64,000 bases of DNA from Hydrogenophaga sp. (GCF_026125825.1 NZ_JAHCKK010000007.1:22529-86528), one strand, 5' to 3'. Shown: positions 19,812 through 30,717, counted from the first letter of the stretch. The notes: generated from the letters alone by a model not told the origin. Translations and numbers: made by a program.

Positions 19812-21344
19812 TCAGATCGCCCGGGGGGTGCGCAGCATGCGCCAGGCCAGCAGGCCGCTGGCCACCATGATGCCGGTGCCCAGCACCGCGGCGGCCTGCA
19901 GTCCGTCGACGAAGGCGGTGCGCGCGGCCAGGCCCAGGGCCTCGGCCAGTGGCGCCGGCAGGCTTTCGGCGACCCGCAAGGCACCCCCCAGGGTCGACGC
20001 CTCCGCCACCGCCTCCTGCGGCAGGCCGGCTGGCAACTGACCCGCCATGCCGGCGCGGTACAGGCCCGTGGCCAGGCTGCCGAAGACCGCGATACCCAGG
20101 GCACCGGACAACTCTGCGCTGGTTTCCGACAGGGCGGACGCCGCGCCCGCCCGCTCGGGCGGCGCCGAGCTGATGACGATGTCATTGCCCAGCGTGAACA
20201 CCGGCGCCATGCCAATGCCCATCAGCGTCATGCCCACCACCAGCGCCGCCAGGCCATGCGTGCCATCGACCAGCGCCACCCCCGAGAAGCCGATGGCCGC
20301 CACCGCCAGCCCCGTCACCATGGTCCGGGGTGCCGAACAACGCTGCGCGATGGCGGGTGTCAGCATCGAGCCGACCACGAAGGACAGCGCCCACGGCACG
20401 GTGCACAGGCCCGCGACCAGGGGCGAGAGACCCAGCACCAGTTGCAGGTGCTGCGAGATGAAGATGTAGACGCCGAACATCGCGAACGAGGTGAGGGCAT
20501 ACGTGCAGATGGCGGCGGCGAAGCGGGGCTGGCCAAACAGGCGCAGGTCCAGCAGCGGGTAGGCGATGCGGCGCTGGCGCCGCACGAAGGCCACGCCTGC
20601 CGCGAGGCCGAACGCCGCGGCCACCCAGGTCGGCGCGTTCACGTGGCCTTCGGCCGCCTGCTTGAGCGCGAACACCCCGCCGAGCACGGCGGTGAGCGAG
20701 AGCGCCACGCTGCCCAGGTCAAGCCGGCCCGCGTCGGGATCGCGGTACTCGGGCAGCAGGAAGGGGCCGACCGCCAGCAGCAGCAACATCACAGGCACGG
20801 CGGCCCAGAAGATGGCAGGCCAGGCGAAGTACTGCAGGATCACGCCGCCCACCAGGGGGCCGATCGCGCCACCCACCGAGTAGCTCGAGATCCAGATGCC
20901 GATGGCGATGCGCCGCTCGCGTTCGTCGCGGAACATGTTGGAGATGAGCGAGAGCGTGGATGGCGCCAGCGTGGCGCCCGCGATGCCCAGCAGCGCGCGC
21001 GTGGCGATGAGGGCCTGGGCGGTGGTGGACAGGGCCGCCGCCACCGAGGCCGCCGCGAATGCCGCCGCCCCGATCATCAGCAGACGGCGGCGCCCGATCT
21101 TGTCGCCCAGCGTGCCCATCGTGATCAGCAGGCCGGCGACCATGAAACCGTAGATGTCGATGATCCAGAGCAGTTGCGCCGCCGAAGGGCGCAGATCGGC
21201 GCTGATCGCGGGCAGCGCGAGGTTCAGCACCGTGAGGTCCATGGCATAGACCAGGCAAGGCAGGGCGATCACGCCCAGCGCGACCCATTCGCGCTGTGTG
21301 GCCCGGGGTGGGGCCGTTTCGATGGCTGGCGATGTGGCAGGCAT
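19812..21344 (-). CDS. DHA2-family MFS drug exporter (SmvA/QacA-like)
   Basis: Inner-membrane proton-coupled exporter, 510 aa, about 14 predicted membrane helices. Diagnostic motifs are LDLTVLNLALPAI-like sequence in helix 1 (MDLTVLNLALPAI), motif A in the loop after helix 2 (GTLGDKIGRRRLL) and the motif C-type glycine-rich helix (GIAGATLAPSTLSLI). This pattern fits the SmvA/QacA group that exports cationic dyes and quaternary ammonium compounds. No membrane-fusion partner is adjacent, so it probably works alone. It converges on recX with 7 bp between stops. Substrates are inferred from family only. Confidence 0.88.
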   Translation of the reverse strand: MPATSPAIETAPPRATQREWVALGVIALPCLVYAMDLTVLNLALPAISADLRPSAAQLLWIIDIYGFMVAGLLITMGTLGDKIGRRRLLMIGAAAFAAASVAAALSTTAQALIATRALLGIAGATLAPSTLSLISNMFRDERERRIAIGIWISSYSVGGAIGPLVGGVILQYFAWPAIFWAAVPVMLLLLAVGPFLLPEYRDPDAGRLDLGSVALSLTAVLGGVFALKQAAEGHVNAPTWVAAAFGLAAGVAFVRRQRRIAYPLLDLRLFGQPRFAAAICTYALTSFAMFGVYIFISQHLQLVLGLSPLVAGLCTVPWALSFVVGSMLTPAIAQRCSAPRTMVTGLAVAAIGFSGVALVDGTHGLAALVVGMTLMGIGMAPVFTLGNDIVISSAPPERAGAASALSETSAELSGALGIAVFGSLATGLYRAGMAGQLPAGLPQEAVAEASTLGGALRVAESLPAPLAEALGLAARTAFVDGLQAAAVLGTGIMVASGLLAWRMLRTPRAI

Positions 21345-21445
21345 GGGGAGTCCTCAAGGTTCGGCGGTGGACGGCGCCGGGGCCCGGCGCCATCCACCGG
21401 CACGACGAACCACAGCGGCGGGTTTCGACAACCCGCCGCTCGGCC

Positions 21446-22357
21446 TCAAAGGCCGAGCATTAGCTTGAGGTTCTGCACCGCGGCGCCGCTGGCGCCCTTG
21501 CCCAGGTTGTCCAGGCGGGCCACCACCACCGCCTGCCGCGCCTCGGCGTTGCCAAACACGCGGATTTCGAGCTGGTTGGTGTCGTTCAGCGCCAGCGCGT
21601 CGAGCTTGCCGTCTTCGGTGGGCGGCAGCACGCTCACCCATTCCCCGCCCGCGAAGTGCTTCGCGTAGGCCGCGTGCAGGTCGTCCAGCGTGGGCTGTCC
21701 GGGCAGGGTGTCGAGGTGCAGGGGAAGCTGCACCAGCATGCCTTGCGCGAAATTGCCGACGGAGGGCACGAAGACGGGCCGCCGCGTGAGGCCGGTGTAG
21801 GCCAGGATCTCCGGGATGTGCTTGTGCTTGAGGCCCAGCGCGTACAACTCGTAGGCAGGGGCTTCGCCCTTTTCGTAGGCCTCGATCATGGTGCGGCCGC
21901 CGCCCGAATACCCGCTGACAGCGGGCAGGCAGACCGGGTGATCGGCAGGCAGCAGGCCGGCGTCGACCAGGGGACGCAACAGGGCGATGGCGCCGGTGGC
22001 ATAGCAGCCCGGGTTGGCCACGCGGCGGGCGTTGGCCACCGCGTCGCGCTGGCCAGGAGCGAGTTCGGGAAAGCCGAACACCCACCCGGGCGCGGTGCGA
22101 TGGGCGGTGGAGGCGTCGATCACCTTGGGCTGATGGCCTGGCAGCGCGTCGATCATGGCGACCGATTCGCGCGCCGCGTCGTCGTGCAGACAAAGGATGA
22201 CCAGGTCGGCCTGCGCCATGCGTTCGCGCTTGGCAACCGGGTCCTTGCGGTGTTCCGGCGCGATGCTGATGAGCTCGATCTGCGGCATGCCGAGGAGGCG
22301 CTCGCGAATCTGCAAACCGGTGGTGCCTGCTTCGCCGTCGATGAAAACCTTGGCCAT
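21446..22357 (-). CDS. argC: N-acetyl-gamma-glutamyl-phosphate reductase, type 2
   Basis: NADPH-dependent third step of arginine synthesis, 303 aa, the short 'type 2' form. The Rossmann start is [17 protein letters not shown] (5-21), and catalytic Cys118 lies in [13 protein letters not shown]. Residues [10 protein letters not shown] and [11 protein letters not shown] fit the dimerisation/substrate region. It is encoded alone and diverges from sucC across 171 bp. Confidence 0.93.
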   Translation of the reverse strand: MAKVFIDGEAGTTGLQIRERLLGMPQIELISIAPEHRKDPVAKRERMAQADLVILCLHDDAARESVAMIDALPGHQPKVIDASTAHRTAPGWVFGFPELAPGQRDAVANARRVANPGCYATGAIALLRPLVDAGLLPADHPVCLPAVSGYSGGGRTMIEAYEKGEAPAYELYALGLKHKHIPEILAYTGLTRRPVFVPSVGNFAQGMLVQLPLHLDTLPGQPTLDDLHAAYAKHFAGGEWVSVLPPTEDGKLDALALNDTNQLEIRVFGNAEARQAVVVARLDNLGKGASGAAVQNLKLMLGL

Positions 22358-22422
22358 GGCCGCTCTGCCTTGTCAGTTGGGATTCCGGGGATTACCAAAC
22401 CCGCGCGTCGAATGCGCGCTTT

Positions 22423-22437
22423 TGGTGCGTTGCACCA
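22423..22437. repeat. 6-bp inverted repeat in argC/sucC divergent region
   Basis: TGGTGC-GTT-GCACCA is a perfect short palindrome 91 bp upstream of sucC and 65 bp upstream of argC. It is followed by a GATACA -10-like sequence. It could be an operator, but the length makes chance possible. Confidence 0.35.
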
Positions 22438-22528
22438 TGATACAGTCCCGGGTTGCTGTTTTCAGTGCCCACCAAGCGGCCGCCCCGGTTAGGCCGTCAC
22501 TCTTTTACCTGTTCCTGAGAGAGACCTC

Positions 22529-23689
<1,161 letters not shown>

Positions 23690-23742
23690 TGACCTTGGGG
23701 ACAGTTCTTTAGCGCTGCCCCCAACTGACTAGGACTAGCATC

Positions 23743-24636
23743 ATGTCGATCTACATCAACAAAGACACCAAGGTCATCACCCAGGGCATCACGGGCAAGA
23801 CGGGCCAGTTCCACACTGAAAAGTGCCAGGAATACGCGAACGGCAAGAACGCCTTTGTGGCGGGCGTGAACCCGAAGAAGGCCGGCGAGTCGATCTTCAA
23901 CATCCCGATCTACGCCTCCGTCAAGGAAGCCGCCACGCAGACGGGCGCCACCGTGTCGGTGATTTACGTGCCGCCGGCGGGTGCCGCTGCTGCCATCTGG
24001 GAAGCCGTGGAAGCCGACCTGGACATGGCCATCTGCATCACCGAAGGCATTCCCGTGCGCGACATGCTTGAAGTGCGCAACAAGATGAAGGCCAAGGAAG
24101 CCGCTGGTGGCAAGAAGACCCTGCTGCTGGGTCCCAACTGCCCCGGCCTGATCACGCCCGACGAGATCAAGATCGGCATCATGCCCGGCCACATCCATCG
24201 CAAGGGCCGCATCGGTGTGGTCAGCCGCTCCGGCACGCTGACTTACGAGGCCGTGGCCATGCTCACGGAAGTGGGTCTGGGCCAGTCGACCGCTGTGGGC
24301 ATTGGTGGCGACCCCATCAACGGCCTCAAGCACATCGACGTGATGAAGGCGTTCAACGACGACCCCGATACCGATGCCGTGATCATGATCGGCGAGATTG
24401 GCGGCCCCGACGAGGCCGACGCGGCCCGCTGGTGCAAGGCCAACATGAAGAAGCCCGTGGTGGGCTTCATCGCGGGCGTGACCGCGCCTCCCGGCAAGCG
24501 CATGGGCCACGCGGGCGCGCTGATCTCCGGCGGCGCCGACACGGCCGATGCCAAGCTCGCCGTCATGGAGGAGTCGGGCTTCATCATCACGCGCAATCCC
24601 TCGGAACTGGGCAAGCTGCTCAAGGCGCAACTCTGA
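23743..24636 (+). CDS. sucD: succinyl-CoA synthetase alpha subunit
   Basis: CoA-binding and phosphohistidine subunit, 297 aa. The CoA-binding Rossmann region begins [17 protein letters not shown] (11-27). The active-site His256 in [10 protein letters not shown] is the phosphorylated residue. [19 protein letters not shown] and [14 protein letters not shown] are family signatures. It closes the sucCD operon, which ends in an intrinsic terminator 22 bp downstream. Confidence 0.98.
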   Translation: MSIYINKDTKVITQGITGKTGQFHTEKCQEYANGKNAFVAGVNPKKAGESIFNIPIYASVKEAATQTGATVSVIYVPPAGAAAAIWEAVEADLDMAICITEGIPVRDMLEVRNKMKAKEAAGGKKTLLLGPNCPGLITPDEIKIGIMPGHIHRKGRIGVVSRSGTLTYEAVAMLTEVGLGQSTAVGIGGDPINGLKHIDVMKAFNDDPDTDAVIMIGEIGGPDEADAARWCKANMKKPVVGFIAGVTAPPGKRMGHAGALISGGADTADAKLAVMEESGFIITRNPSELGKLLKAQL

Positions 24637-24657
24637 GACCACTCCCTGCGGGTGTGA

Positions 24658-24686
24658 AAAGGGCAACGCTTGCGTTGCCTTTTTTT
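24658..24686 (+). terminator. Rho-independent terminator of sucCD
   Basis: GGCAAC (24662-24667) pairs with GTTGCC (24674-24679) around GCTTGC. Seven or more Ts follow and an A-run precedes the stem, so it could act in both directions. Confidence 0.92.
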
Positions 24687-24744
24687 ATGTTCGCCGGGAA
24701 ATTGAGGCGCCGAATCCACAAAGCCGCTTGCCGGCCGAAGCCCG

Positions 24745-24762
24745 GTTGCAACAAAATGCAAC
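24745..24762. repeat. inverted repeat upstream of the CHASE2 kinase operon
   Basis: GTTGCA-ACAAAA-TGCAAC, perfect 6-bp arms with a 6-bp AT-rich spacer, lies about 97 bp ahead of the kinase start and 60 bp beyond the sucD terminator. The geometry suits a dimeric regulator. No protein is assigned. Confidence 0.4.
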
Positions 24763-24858
24763 GTCTTGGATGCTGGCGCAGTTGGCCGGCACCGACGGTG
24801 CGCTTGTCTCTGACCATTGGGCAGTTCGCGGCGACCAGCAAGCGAACCCACCCGGAGA

Positions 24859-27561
24859 ATGCGCGACGTGTCCACCCCCAAGACAAACCCTCTGAAAGGC
24901 CGAGGCCGGATCTGGCGATCCGACGCCTTTTTCGGCCTCGGGGTGGTGCTCGCCGTCTTCGCGTTGCACGCAGCGACCGATCTGTTCGACGGCCTGGAGC
25001 GCCGCTTCTACGACTTCGCCAGCTCGGCCAGCAGCCGGCTGCCGAGCGAGCGCATTGCCATCATTGCGATCGACGACCAGAGCATTGCCAACATCGGGCG
25101 GTGGCCCTGGCCGCGCGAAGTGCATGCGGAGCTGATCGACCAGCTCAGCGCGGCCAAGGCCAAGACCATTGCTCACACGGCTTTCTTCTTCGAGCCACAG
25201 ACCGATCGGGGCCTGACCCAGCTGCGGGCCTTGCGCGACCAGCTCGACGGCACGGCACCCGGCGCAGCGCTGCTGCCGGATCTGGGCGCGGTGTCGCGCC
25301 AGCGCCTGCTGGGCTTCATCGGCGAGGCCGAGCAGCGCCTGGATGCCGATGCCCGCCTTGTTGCCAGCATGGCGCGCGCGGGCAATGTGATCGTGCCCTC
25401 TGTGTTCACGCTGGGGGAGCCGCTGGGGCGGCCTGACGCGCCTTTGCCAGCCTTCGCTCAGCGCAGCGCGCTGGCCGACGACAGCGGCTTTGGCCTGCCA
25501 GCGCAACGCACCCAGCAGCCTTTGCCCGCCCTGGGCGAGGCCGCCAGCGGGGTGGGCCATCTCAACCAGATTCCCGATGCCGACGGCGCGGTGCGTCGGG
25601 AAGCGCTGCTGGTGGATTTCGACGGTTTCGCGGTCCCGTCCATGGCGCTGAGCGTGGCGGCGCACAGCCTGAACCTGGGCATGGCCGATATCCGCCTGTG
25701 GCCAGGCGAGGGTGTGCAGCTGGGCCCGACCCGTCTGCAGACCGACGAGTCGGCGCGTCTGTTGCCGCAGTTCTACGCCGATCGCGACGGCAAGCCCGCC
25801 TTTGCGGTGGATTCCTTTTACGACGTGGTCTCGGGTCGCATCCCCGCCAGCAAGTACGCCGACAAGGTGGTCATCATTGGTGCGACCGCCGCCGGCGTTG
25901 GCACGCTCTTCACCACCCCGGTGTCGCCGGCGATGTCTCCGGCGGCCATCCTGGCGCACGTCACCTCCAGCATCGTCAACGGTCACTTCATCGCGCAACC
26001 GGCCTGGGGCGGTCTTGCGGTGCTGGGCGTGTTGCTGGTGGTCGTGGCGCATCTCGTGGTGCTGCTGCCTCGCCTGTCCGCTGCCGCCGGGGCCGCGGTG
26101 ACGGGGGGGCTGTTCGTGCTCCTGCTGGGTGCCCAGTACCAGTTGCTGGCGTCGGCTTCCCTCTGGCTCCAGCTGGTCTTCCCGGTCGCGCTGCTTCTGA
26201 TCGGGCACCTCGCGCTGACCACCCGGCGCTTCCTCGCCACCGAGGCGGGCAAGATCAAGGCGGACGAAGAGTCGGCTGAGACCAACCGCATGATGGGCCT
26301 GGCGTTGCAAGGGCAGGGACAACTCGACATGGCGTTCGACCGCCTGCGCCGCGTGCCCCCCAGTCCCTCGCTGATGGACAACCTCAGGCACCTCGCGCTG
26401 GATTTCGAACGCAAACGCCAGTTCAACAAGGCCGAAGCGGTGTACGAGCACATGGCGAAGTTCGACCGCACCGATGCGGATGTGCTGGCGCGCCTCCAGC
26501 GGGCCAAGAACCTGTCCGATACCGTGATGCTGGGTGCTGGTGCCGCGCATCCTGGGGGCACCCTGCTGATCGGTGATGGCGGGGTGGAGAAGCCGATGTT
26601 GGGGCGGTACCAGGTGGAGAAAGAGCTGGGCAAGGGCGCGATGGGCGTGGTGTACCAGGGCCGCGATCCGAAGATCGGCCGCACCGTGGCCATCAAGACG
26701 CTGGCGCTCAGCGCCGAGTTCGAAGGCACGGAGTTGGCCGACGTGCGCGAACGCTTCTTCCGGGAGGCCGAAACCGCGGGTCGCCTGCAGCACCCCAACA
26801 TCGTCACCATCTTCGATGCAGGCGAAGAGCATGACCTGGCCTATATTGCGATGGAGTTTCTGCAGGGCCACGACCTTGCGGCGCACACGCGCGACGGGCA
26901 GTTGCTGCCGGTGGCGAGCGTGCTGTCCATCGGCGAGCGCGTGGCGCTGGCGCTGGACCATGCGCATCGTCAGCAGGTGGTGCATCGCGACATCAAACCC
27001 GCCAACGTGATGTACGACCCCGCCACCGACTCGGTGAAGGTCACCGACTTCGGCATCGCCCGCATCACGGGGTCGAGCAAGACCCGAACGGGCATGGTGC
27101 TGGGCACCCCGAGCTTCATGTCGCCCGAGCAACTGGCCGGCCAGCCCGTGGATGGTCGCTCGGACCTTTACTCGCTGGGCGTCATGCTGTTCCAGCTGCT
27201 CACCGGCACCCTGCCACTGCGCGGCGACTCGATGGCCGCGCTGATGTACCAGATCGCCAACCAGCCCGCGCCCGACGTGCGTGAAAGGCGCCCTGAATTG
27301 CCGCAGGAACTGGCCGATATACTGAGCAAGACCCTGTCGAAATCACCTGCGCAAAGGTATCAGACGGGGCTCGAAATCGCCGCCGACCTCCGCAAGACCA
27401 TCGCCGCCCTGTCGTTGTCCCCCGACTTCCACCTGGCTCCACATGGCGTGCGCGCCTCAGAAGAGGGCAGCCATGAAAACGAGGTGCTTGCCACAGTTGT
27501 CACGCGGGTGCCGGTTTCGTCGCGCGAGCCCGAGACAGTCAGCTTCGATATCCGCTTATAA
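24859..27561 (+). CDS. CHASE2-domain transmembrane Ser/Thr protein kinase
   Basis: Receptor-like Hanks-type kinase of 900 aa. An N-terminal helix (about 22-41) is followed by an extracytoplasmic CHASE2 sensor domain (about 45-375; [21 protein letters not shown] is its hallmark), then three membrane helices (381-454), a helical TPR-like stretch (480-545) and a cytoplasmic kinase (580-850). The kinase is complete: [24 protein letters not shown] (709-717), DFGIARI and [14 protein letters not shown] 24859 is chosen, but GTG 24868 has the better-spaced GGAG. Phosphatase and FHA genes follow in the same operon. The ligand is unknown. Confidence 0.93.
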   Translation: MRDVSTPKTNPLKGRGRIWRSDAFFGLGVVLAVFALHAATDLFDGLERRFYDFASSASSRLPSERIAIIAIDDQSIANIGRWPWPREVHAELIDQLSAAKAKTIAHTAFFFEPQTDRGLTQLRALRDQLDGTAPGAALLPDLGAVSRQRLLGFIGEAEQRLDADARLVASMARAGNVIVPSVFTLGEPLGRPDAPLPAFAQRSALADDSGFGLPAQRTQQPLPALGEAASGVGHLNQIPDADGAVRREALLVDFDGFAVPSMALSVAAHSLNLGMADIRLWPGEGVQLGPTRLQTDESARLLPQFYADRDGKPAFAVDSFYDVVSGRIPASKYADKVVIIGATAAGVGTLFTTPVSPAMSPAAILAHVTSSIVNGHFIAQPAWGGLAVLGVLLVVVAHLVVLLPRLSAAAGAAVTGGLFVLLLGAQYQLLASASLWLQLVFPVALLLIGHLALTTRRFLATEAGKIKADEESAETNRMMGLALQGQGQLDMAFDRLRRVPPSPSLMDNLRHLALDFERKRQFNKAEAVYEHMAKFDRTDADVLARLQRAKNLSDTVMLGAGAAHPGGTLLIGDGGVEKPMLGRYQVEKELGKGAMGVVYQGRDPKIGRTVAIKTLALSAEFEGTELADVRERFFREAETAGRLQHPNIVTIFDAGEEHDLAYIAMEFLQGHDLAAHTRDGQLLPVASVLSIGERVALALDHAHRQQVVHRDIKPANVMYDPATDSVKVTDFGIARITGSSKTRTGMVLGTPSFMSPEQLAGQPVDGRSDLYSLGVMLFQLLTGTLPLRGDSMAALMYQIANQPAPDVRERRPELPQELADILSKTLSKSPAQRYQTGLEIAADLRKTIAALSLSPDFHLAPHGVRASEEGSHENEVLATVVTRVPVSSREPETVSFDIRL

Positions 27562-27571
27562 ATCCAACAAT

Positions 27572-28357
27572 ATGATATTTGAGTATTTTTGTCTGACAGA
27601 TCCGGGTCTGGTCAGGGACAACAACGAGGACTCTGTCACCCTCGATCCCGAGAACCAGATCGTGGTGCTGGCCGATGGCATGGGCGGGTACAACGCAGGC
27701 GAAGTCGCGAGCGCCATGGCGACCACCTTCATCCGGACCGAGCTCGGGCGCTGGATGTCCGAAGGCGGCCACGAGGCCAGCGCGCGTGAGCTCAAGCGCG
27801 CCATGGAAATCTGCATCGACAACGCCAACCGGTCCATCTTCAACGCCGCGAACTCCAACGCGCAGTACGCTGGCATGGGCACGACCCTGGTCATGGGCGT
27901 GTTCCACGGTGCGCGCGCCATGATCGGCCATGTGGGCGATTCGCGCTGCTACCGTTTGCGCACGGGCAGCTTTGTGCAGATCACGCGCGACCACTCCCTG
28001 CTGCAGGAGCAGATCGACGCCGGGCTCATCTCGCTGGAGCAAGCCCAGTACGCCACCCACAAGAACCTCGTCACCCGCGCCCTGGGGGTGGAAGACACGG
28101 TGTTGCTGGAAGTCAACGAGTACCGAGTCGAGGACGAAGACCTCTATCTGTTCTGCTCCGATGGGCTCAGCGACATGATGAGCGACGAGCGCATCGCCGC
28201 CATTCTGGTGACGGCGGGCACGCTGGAGGAAAAGGCGCAGGCCCTGGTGGATGGGGCCAACGACTGCGGAGGGCGCGACAATATTTCGGTGATACTGGCG
28301 TATGCTAGATCGAAGCCGATCCGCAAAGGCCTGCTCTCGCGGATGCTCGGCAAGTAG
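27572..28357 (+). CDS. PP2C-family Ser/Thr protein phosphatase
   Basis: Metal-dependent phosphatase, 261 aa, expected to reverse phosphorylation by the kinase 10 bp upstream. All PPM metal-site motifs are present: VRDNNEDSV (near residue 14), LADGMGGYNAGEVAS (about 32-46), VGDSRCYRLR, CSDGLSDMM and GGRDNISVIL. It is a soluble, single-domain, StpI/PstP-type enzyme without a membrane anchor. The start at 27572 lies in a short AT-rich patch, unusual for the region, which may help translation initiation. Confidence 0.95.
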   Translation: MIFEYFCLTDPGLVRDNNEDSVTLDPENQIVVLADGMGGYNAGEVASAMATTFIRTELGRWMSEGGHEASARELKRAMEICIDNANRSIFNAANSNAQYAGMGTTLVMGVFHGARAMIGHVGDSRCYRLRTGSFVQITRDHSLLQEQIDAGLISLEQAQYATHKNLVTRALGVEDTVLLEVNEYRVEDEDLYLFCSDGLSDMMSDERIAAILVTAGTLEEKAQALVDGANDCGGRDNISVILAYARSKPIRKGLLSRMLGK

Positions 28358-28407
28358 TCACCAGCGCCATTTCAGAATTCAATCAATAGGTTCCAGAGGA
28401 GTCGGCC

Positions 28408-29037
28408 ATGCCGAAAATGATCGTTTCCATCGACGGTGTCGTCATCAAGGAAGTGCAACTCACGAAAGACCGCACCACGCTGGGCCGGCGTCCCTATAAC
28501 GACATCGTGATCGACAACCTCGCGGTCAGCGGCGAGCACGCCGTGATGCAGATGTCCGGCATGGACGTGTTTCTCGAAGACCTCAACAGCACCAACGGCA
28601 CGTACGTCAACGGCAAGGCGATCAAGAAGCAGCAGCTGCAGAACGGCGATGCCGTTGAAATCGGCAAGTACAAGATCAAGTTCGTGCACGAGGGTGCCAG
28701 CGAGACCTACGAAAAGACCACCGTCATCAACGCTGGCTCCGTGGTGGAGCCGGGCGACTCCCAAGGTGCCCCGCTGGGCAACGCCGCGATCAAGGTCATG
28801 TCCGGCACCGCGGCCGGCCGTGAAGTCCCCCTGGTCAAAGTGGTGACGACCATCGGCAAACCCGGCGTGGCGGTCGCGGCCATCACGCGCCGGCCCCATG
28901 GCTATGTGGTGGCTCTGGTCGAGGGCACGCAAAAGCCCACCATCAACGGGAATCCCATCGGGACCGATGCCGTGAACCTGCACCACGGCGACCTGCTGGA
29001 ACTGGCCGGCACGCAGATGCAGTTCGTCCAGCACTGA
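28408..29037 (+). CDS. tandem FHA-domain protein
   Basis: Phosphothreonine-binding adaptor, 209 aa. The first FHA domain (about 1-95) has the full binding set: TLGRRPYNDIVIDN, SGEHAVM, and LNSTNGTYVNG. The second (about 125-209) keeps the fold (TIGKPGVAVAAITRR, PTINGNPIG, HHGDLLELAGTQMQF) but lacks the canonical GR...S..H...N binding residues in order, so it may bind a non-phosphorylated partner. It is third in the kinase-phosphatase-FHA series and is probably the read-out of kinase phosphorylation. Ribosome site GAGGAG. Confidence 0.92.
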   Translation: MPKMIVSIDGVVIKEVQLTKDRTTLGRRPYNDIVIDNLAVSGEHAVMQMSGMDVFLEDLNSTNGTYVNGKAIKKQQLQNGDAVEIGKYKIKFVHEGASETYEKTTVINAGSVVEPGDSQGAPLGNAAIKVMSGTAAGREVPLVKVVTTIGKPGVAVAAITRRPHGYVVALVEGTQKPTINGNPIGTDAVNLHHGDLLELAGTQMQFVQH

Positions 29038-29226
29038 GTCAAACCGGCCCGCGGGCCGTGGGCATGGCATCCATCGGCAGAAATGCCAAAAAAGTCCTTT
29101 CCGGCGTCCAGTCAAACGGGTAGCCTTCGGCAGTCGGTTGTCGCCTCGGATCCTTGAGGCTGAGGCAGCCAGTTCCCCCTATCCAATGTGCCGGCAGTGC
29201 CGGCCATGCCACGCCAAAGCTGCCAC

Positions 29227-30030
29227 ATGAGGGTCCGTGTACTGGGGTGCTCTGGAGCCATTGCCCATGGTTGCCGAACCACCTCCTTTCTGCTCGACGA
29301 CAACGTCCTGATCGACGCCGGCACCGGCGTGGGCGATCTGACGCTGGATGAGATGGCCCGGGTGGACCACGTCCTGCTCACCCATTCGCACCTGGATCAC
29401 GTGGCCGCGCTGCCCCTCATGCTGGATGCCGTGGCTGCCCGCCGCATGGCCAGCGGCGCCGCTCCGCTGCAAGTTCATGCCCTGCCCGGCACCATCGCCG
29501 CGCTCAAGGTGCATATCTTCAACAACCTGATCTGGCCTGATTTCTCTGCCATACCCAGCGTGGACACGCCGCTCATGCGCTTCGTCTCCATCGCCGTTGG
29601 GGAGGTGCTCCATGTCGGCGGCAAGGCGGTCGAGGTCTTGCCTGCCGTGCACACCGTGCCGGCGGTCGGTTTCGCCGCTGCGAGCGCCTCGGGCCACTGG
29701 GTCTTCAGCGGCGACACCGGGCGCAACCCGGCATTCTGGCAGCGGGTCAATCAGTTGCCAGTGGCCCTTCTGGTGATCGAAACCGCCTTCAGCGACCGCG
29801 AGCACGCGCTGGCGCAGCGCAGCCTTCACCTGGCCCCCGGCCTGCTGGCTCAGGAACTGGAGCAGATCGATGCAAGCCAGCGCTATCCGATCTACATCAC
29901 CCACACCAAGCCTGCGGAAACCGGCCTGATCATGGAAGAGATCCGCCGTTTCGACGAAGCGCCCCACCGCTCGACCGATGCGCGCCACGACATCCGGTGG
30001 CTCAGCGCCGGGCAGACTTTCGAACTGTGA
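29227..30030 (+). CDS. class II 3',5'-cyclic-nucleotide phosphodiesterase (metallo-beta-lactamase fold)
   Basis: Predicted cAMP/cGMP phosphodiesterase, 267 aa. The metal motif THSHLDHVAALPL (about residues 54-66) is the PDEase II form of HxHxDH; FSGDTGRNPAFW and a late ITHTKP histidine complete the site. It begins MRVRVLGCSGA, as related enzymes do; ATGs at 29188-29206 would add a short unsupported tail. It lies 189 bp after the FHA gene. That gap holds a GC-rich palindrome (29045-29058) without a T-run, so co-transcription is uncertain. No signal peptide, so it probably acts on intracellular cyclic nucleotides, linking to Vfr/CRP-type control. Confidence 0.85.
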   Translation: MRVRVLGCSGAIAHGCRTTSFLLDDNVLIDAGTGVGDLTLDEMARVDHVLLTHSHLDHVAALPLMLDAVAARRMASGAAPLQVHALPGTIAALKVHIFNNLIWPDFSAIPSVDTPLMRFVSIAVGEVLHVGGKAVEVLPAVHTVPAVGFAAASASGHWVFSGDTGRNPAFWQRVNQLPVALLVIETAFSDREHALAQRSLHLAPGLLAQELEQIDASQRYPIYITHTKPAETGLIMEEIRRFDEAPHRSTDARHDIRWLSAGQTFEL

Positions 30031-30055
30031 CAAAACCCGTCGCCCGACGGTGAGG

Positions 30056-30103
30056 TGACAAAAAATGTCAGCCACTTTCCGTGGCATGGGTCACCAAATG
30101 TCA
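30056..30103 (+). promoter_or_regulatory. probable PilR-type upstream activating boxes
   Basis: Two direct AAATGTCA repeats (30063-30070 and 30096-30103) are spaced 33 bp apart, about three helical turns. An inverted TGACA (30056-30060) sits beside the first. They are at roughly -120 to -80 from the expected pilA start. In Pseudomonas the NtrC-type activator PilR binds TGTC boxes at this position. Sequence and distance fit; PilR itself is not in the window. Confidence 0.5.
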
Positions 30104-30155
30104 CCAGGTCCGAGTAAAGCGTGAAAAAGACCTCAAAAACGGGGGCATTTCCGGC

Positions 30156-30171
30156 TGGCACGGGGTCTGCT
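30156..30171 (+). promoter_or_regulatory. sigma-54 promoter of pilA
   Basis: TGGCACGGGGTCTGCT matches the -24/-12 consensus TGGCACG-N4-TTGCW with one mismatch. GG and GC are exactly 10 bp apart. Transcription would start near 30182, giving a 38-nt leader to the pilA ATG. Confidence 0.85.
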
Positions 30172-30219
30172 CATAGGGACGTGTACACCCTCCCAACCTC
30201 GCCTTCCAAGGAGTTCTCC

Positions 30220-30699
30220 ATGAAATTCAATCGTGCCGTCCAAAAAGGTTTCACCCTGATCGAACTGATGATCGTGGTGGCCATCATTGGCATTTTGGCT
30301 GCCGTTGCGCTGCCCGCTTATCAAGATTACACGGTGCGCGCGCGCGTGACTGAAGGCCTGACCCTGGCGGGCTCCGCCAAGACGGCCGTTTCAGAAAACG
30401 CGGCCAACGGCGCACCCTTTGGCAATGGTTGGGTCCAGCCGACCCCCACCACCAACGTTCAATCCGTGACGATGGCCTCCAACAACGGTGAAATCACGAT
30501 CACGTACACCGGCCGTGTGGGTGCGGGCAACCCAACGCTGGTGTTGGCACCGCGCGATGGCGCCAACGCGCTTCAAGAGAATGTGGTGCCCACGACGGGC
30601 TCGATTACCTGGTTCTGCAATGCACAAGGCGCCAACGCATCGCGTGGCACGGCGGGCACGCTGGCACCCCGATTCGTGCCTGCGGATTGCCGCGGTTAA
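30220..30699 (+). CDS. pilA: type IV major pilin
   Basis: Prepilin of 159 aa with a short basic leader ([10 protein letters not shown]) cut by PilD before the N-methylated Phe of [20 protein letters not shown]. The conserved Glu5 is present. The globular part ends in a disulphide loop between the Cys of WFCNAQ and the Cys of PADCRG. AAGGAG precedes the ATG; an in-frame upstream extension is the promoter leader. A terminator follows directly, so strong pilA expression is separated from the downstream glycosylation genes by partial read-through or another promoter. Surface motility and adhesion. Confidence 0.96.
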   Translation: MKFNRAVQKGFTLIELMIVVAIIGILAAVALPAYQDYTVRARVTEGLTLAGSAKTAVSENAANGAPFGNGWVQPTPTTNVQSVTMASNNGEITITYTGRVGAGNPTLVLAPRDGANALQENVVPTTGSITWFCNAQGANASRGTAGTLAPRFVPADCRG

Positions 30700-30717
30700 G
30701 ATCTTCGAGATTTCGAA

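Noticed and set aside
19554-21668. A 704-codon plus-strand frame over recX and the MFS gene
   Set aside because: Arg/Gln/His-rich translation typical of antisense high-GC frames; recX and the exporter explain the region.
24859-29037. Post-translational control module of a type VI secretion system
   Set aside because: Kinase, phosphatase and FHA genes are present, but no tss/hcp/vgrG gene is near and the kinase has a CHASE2 sensor, which points to stand-alone signalling.
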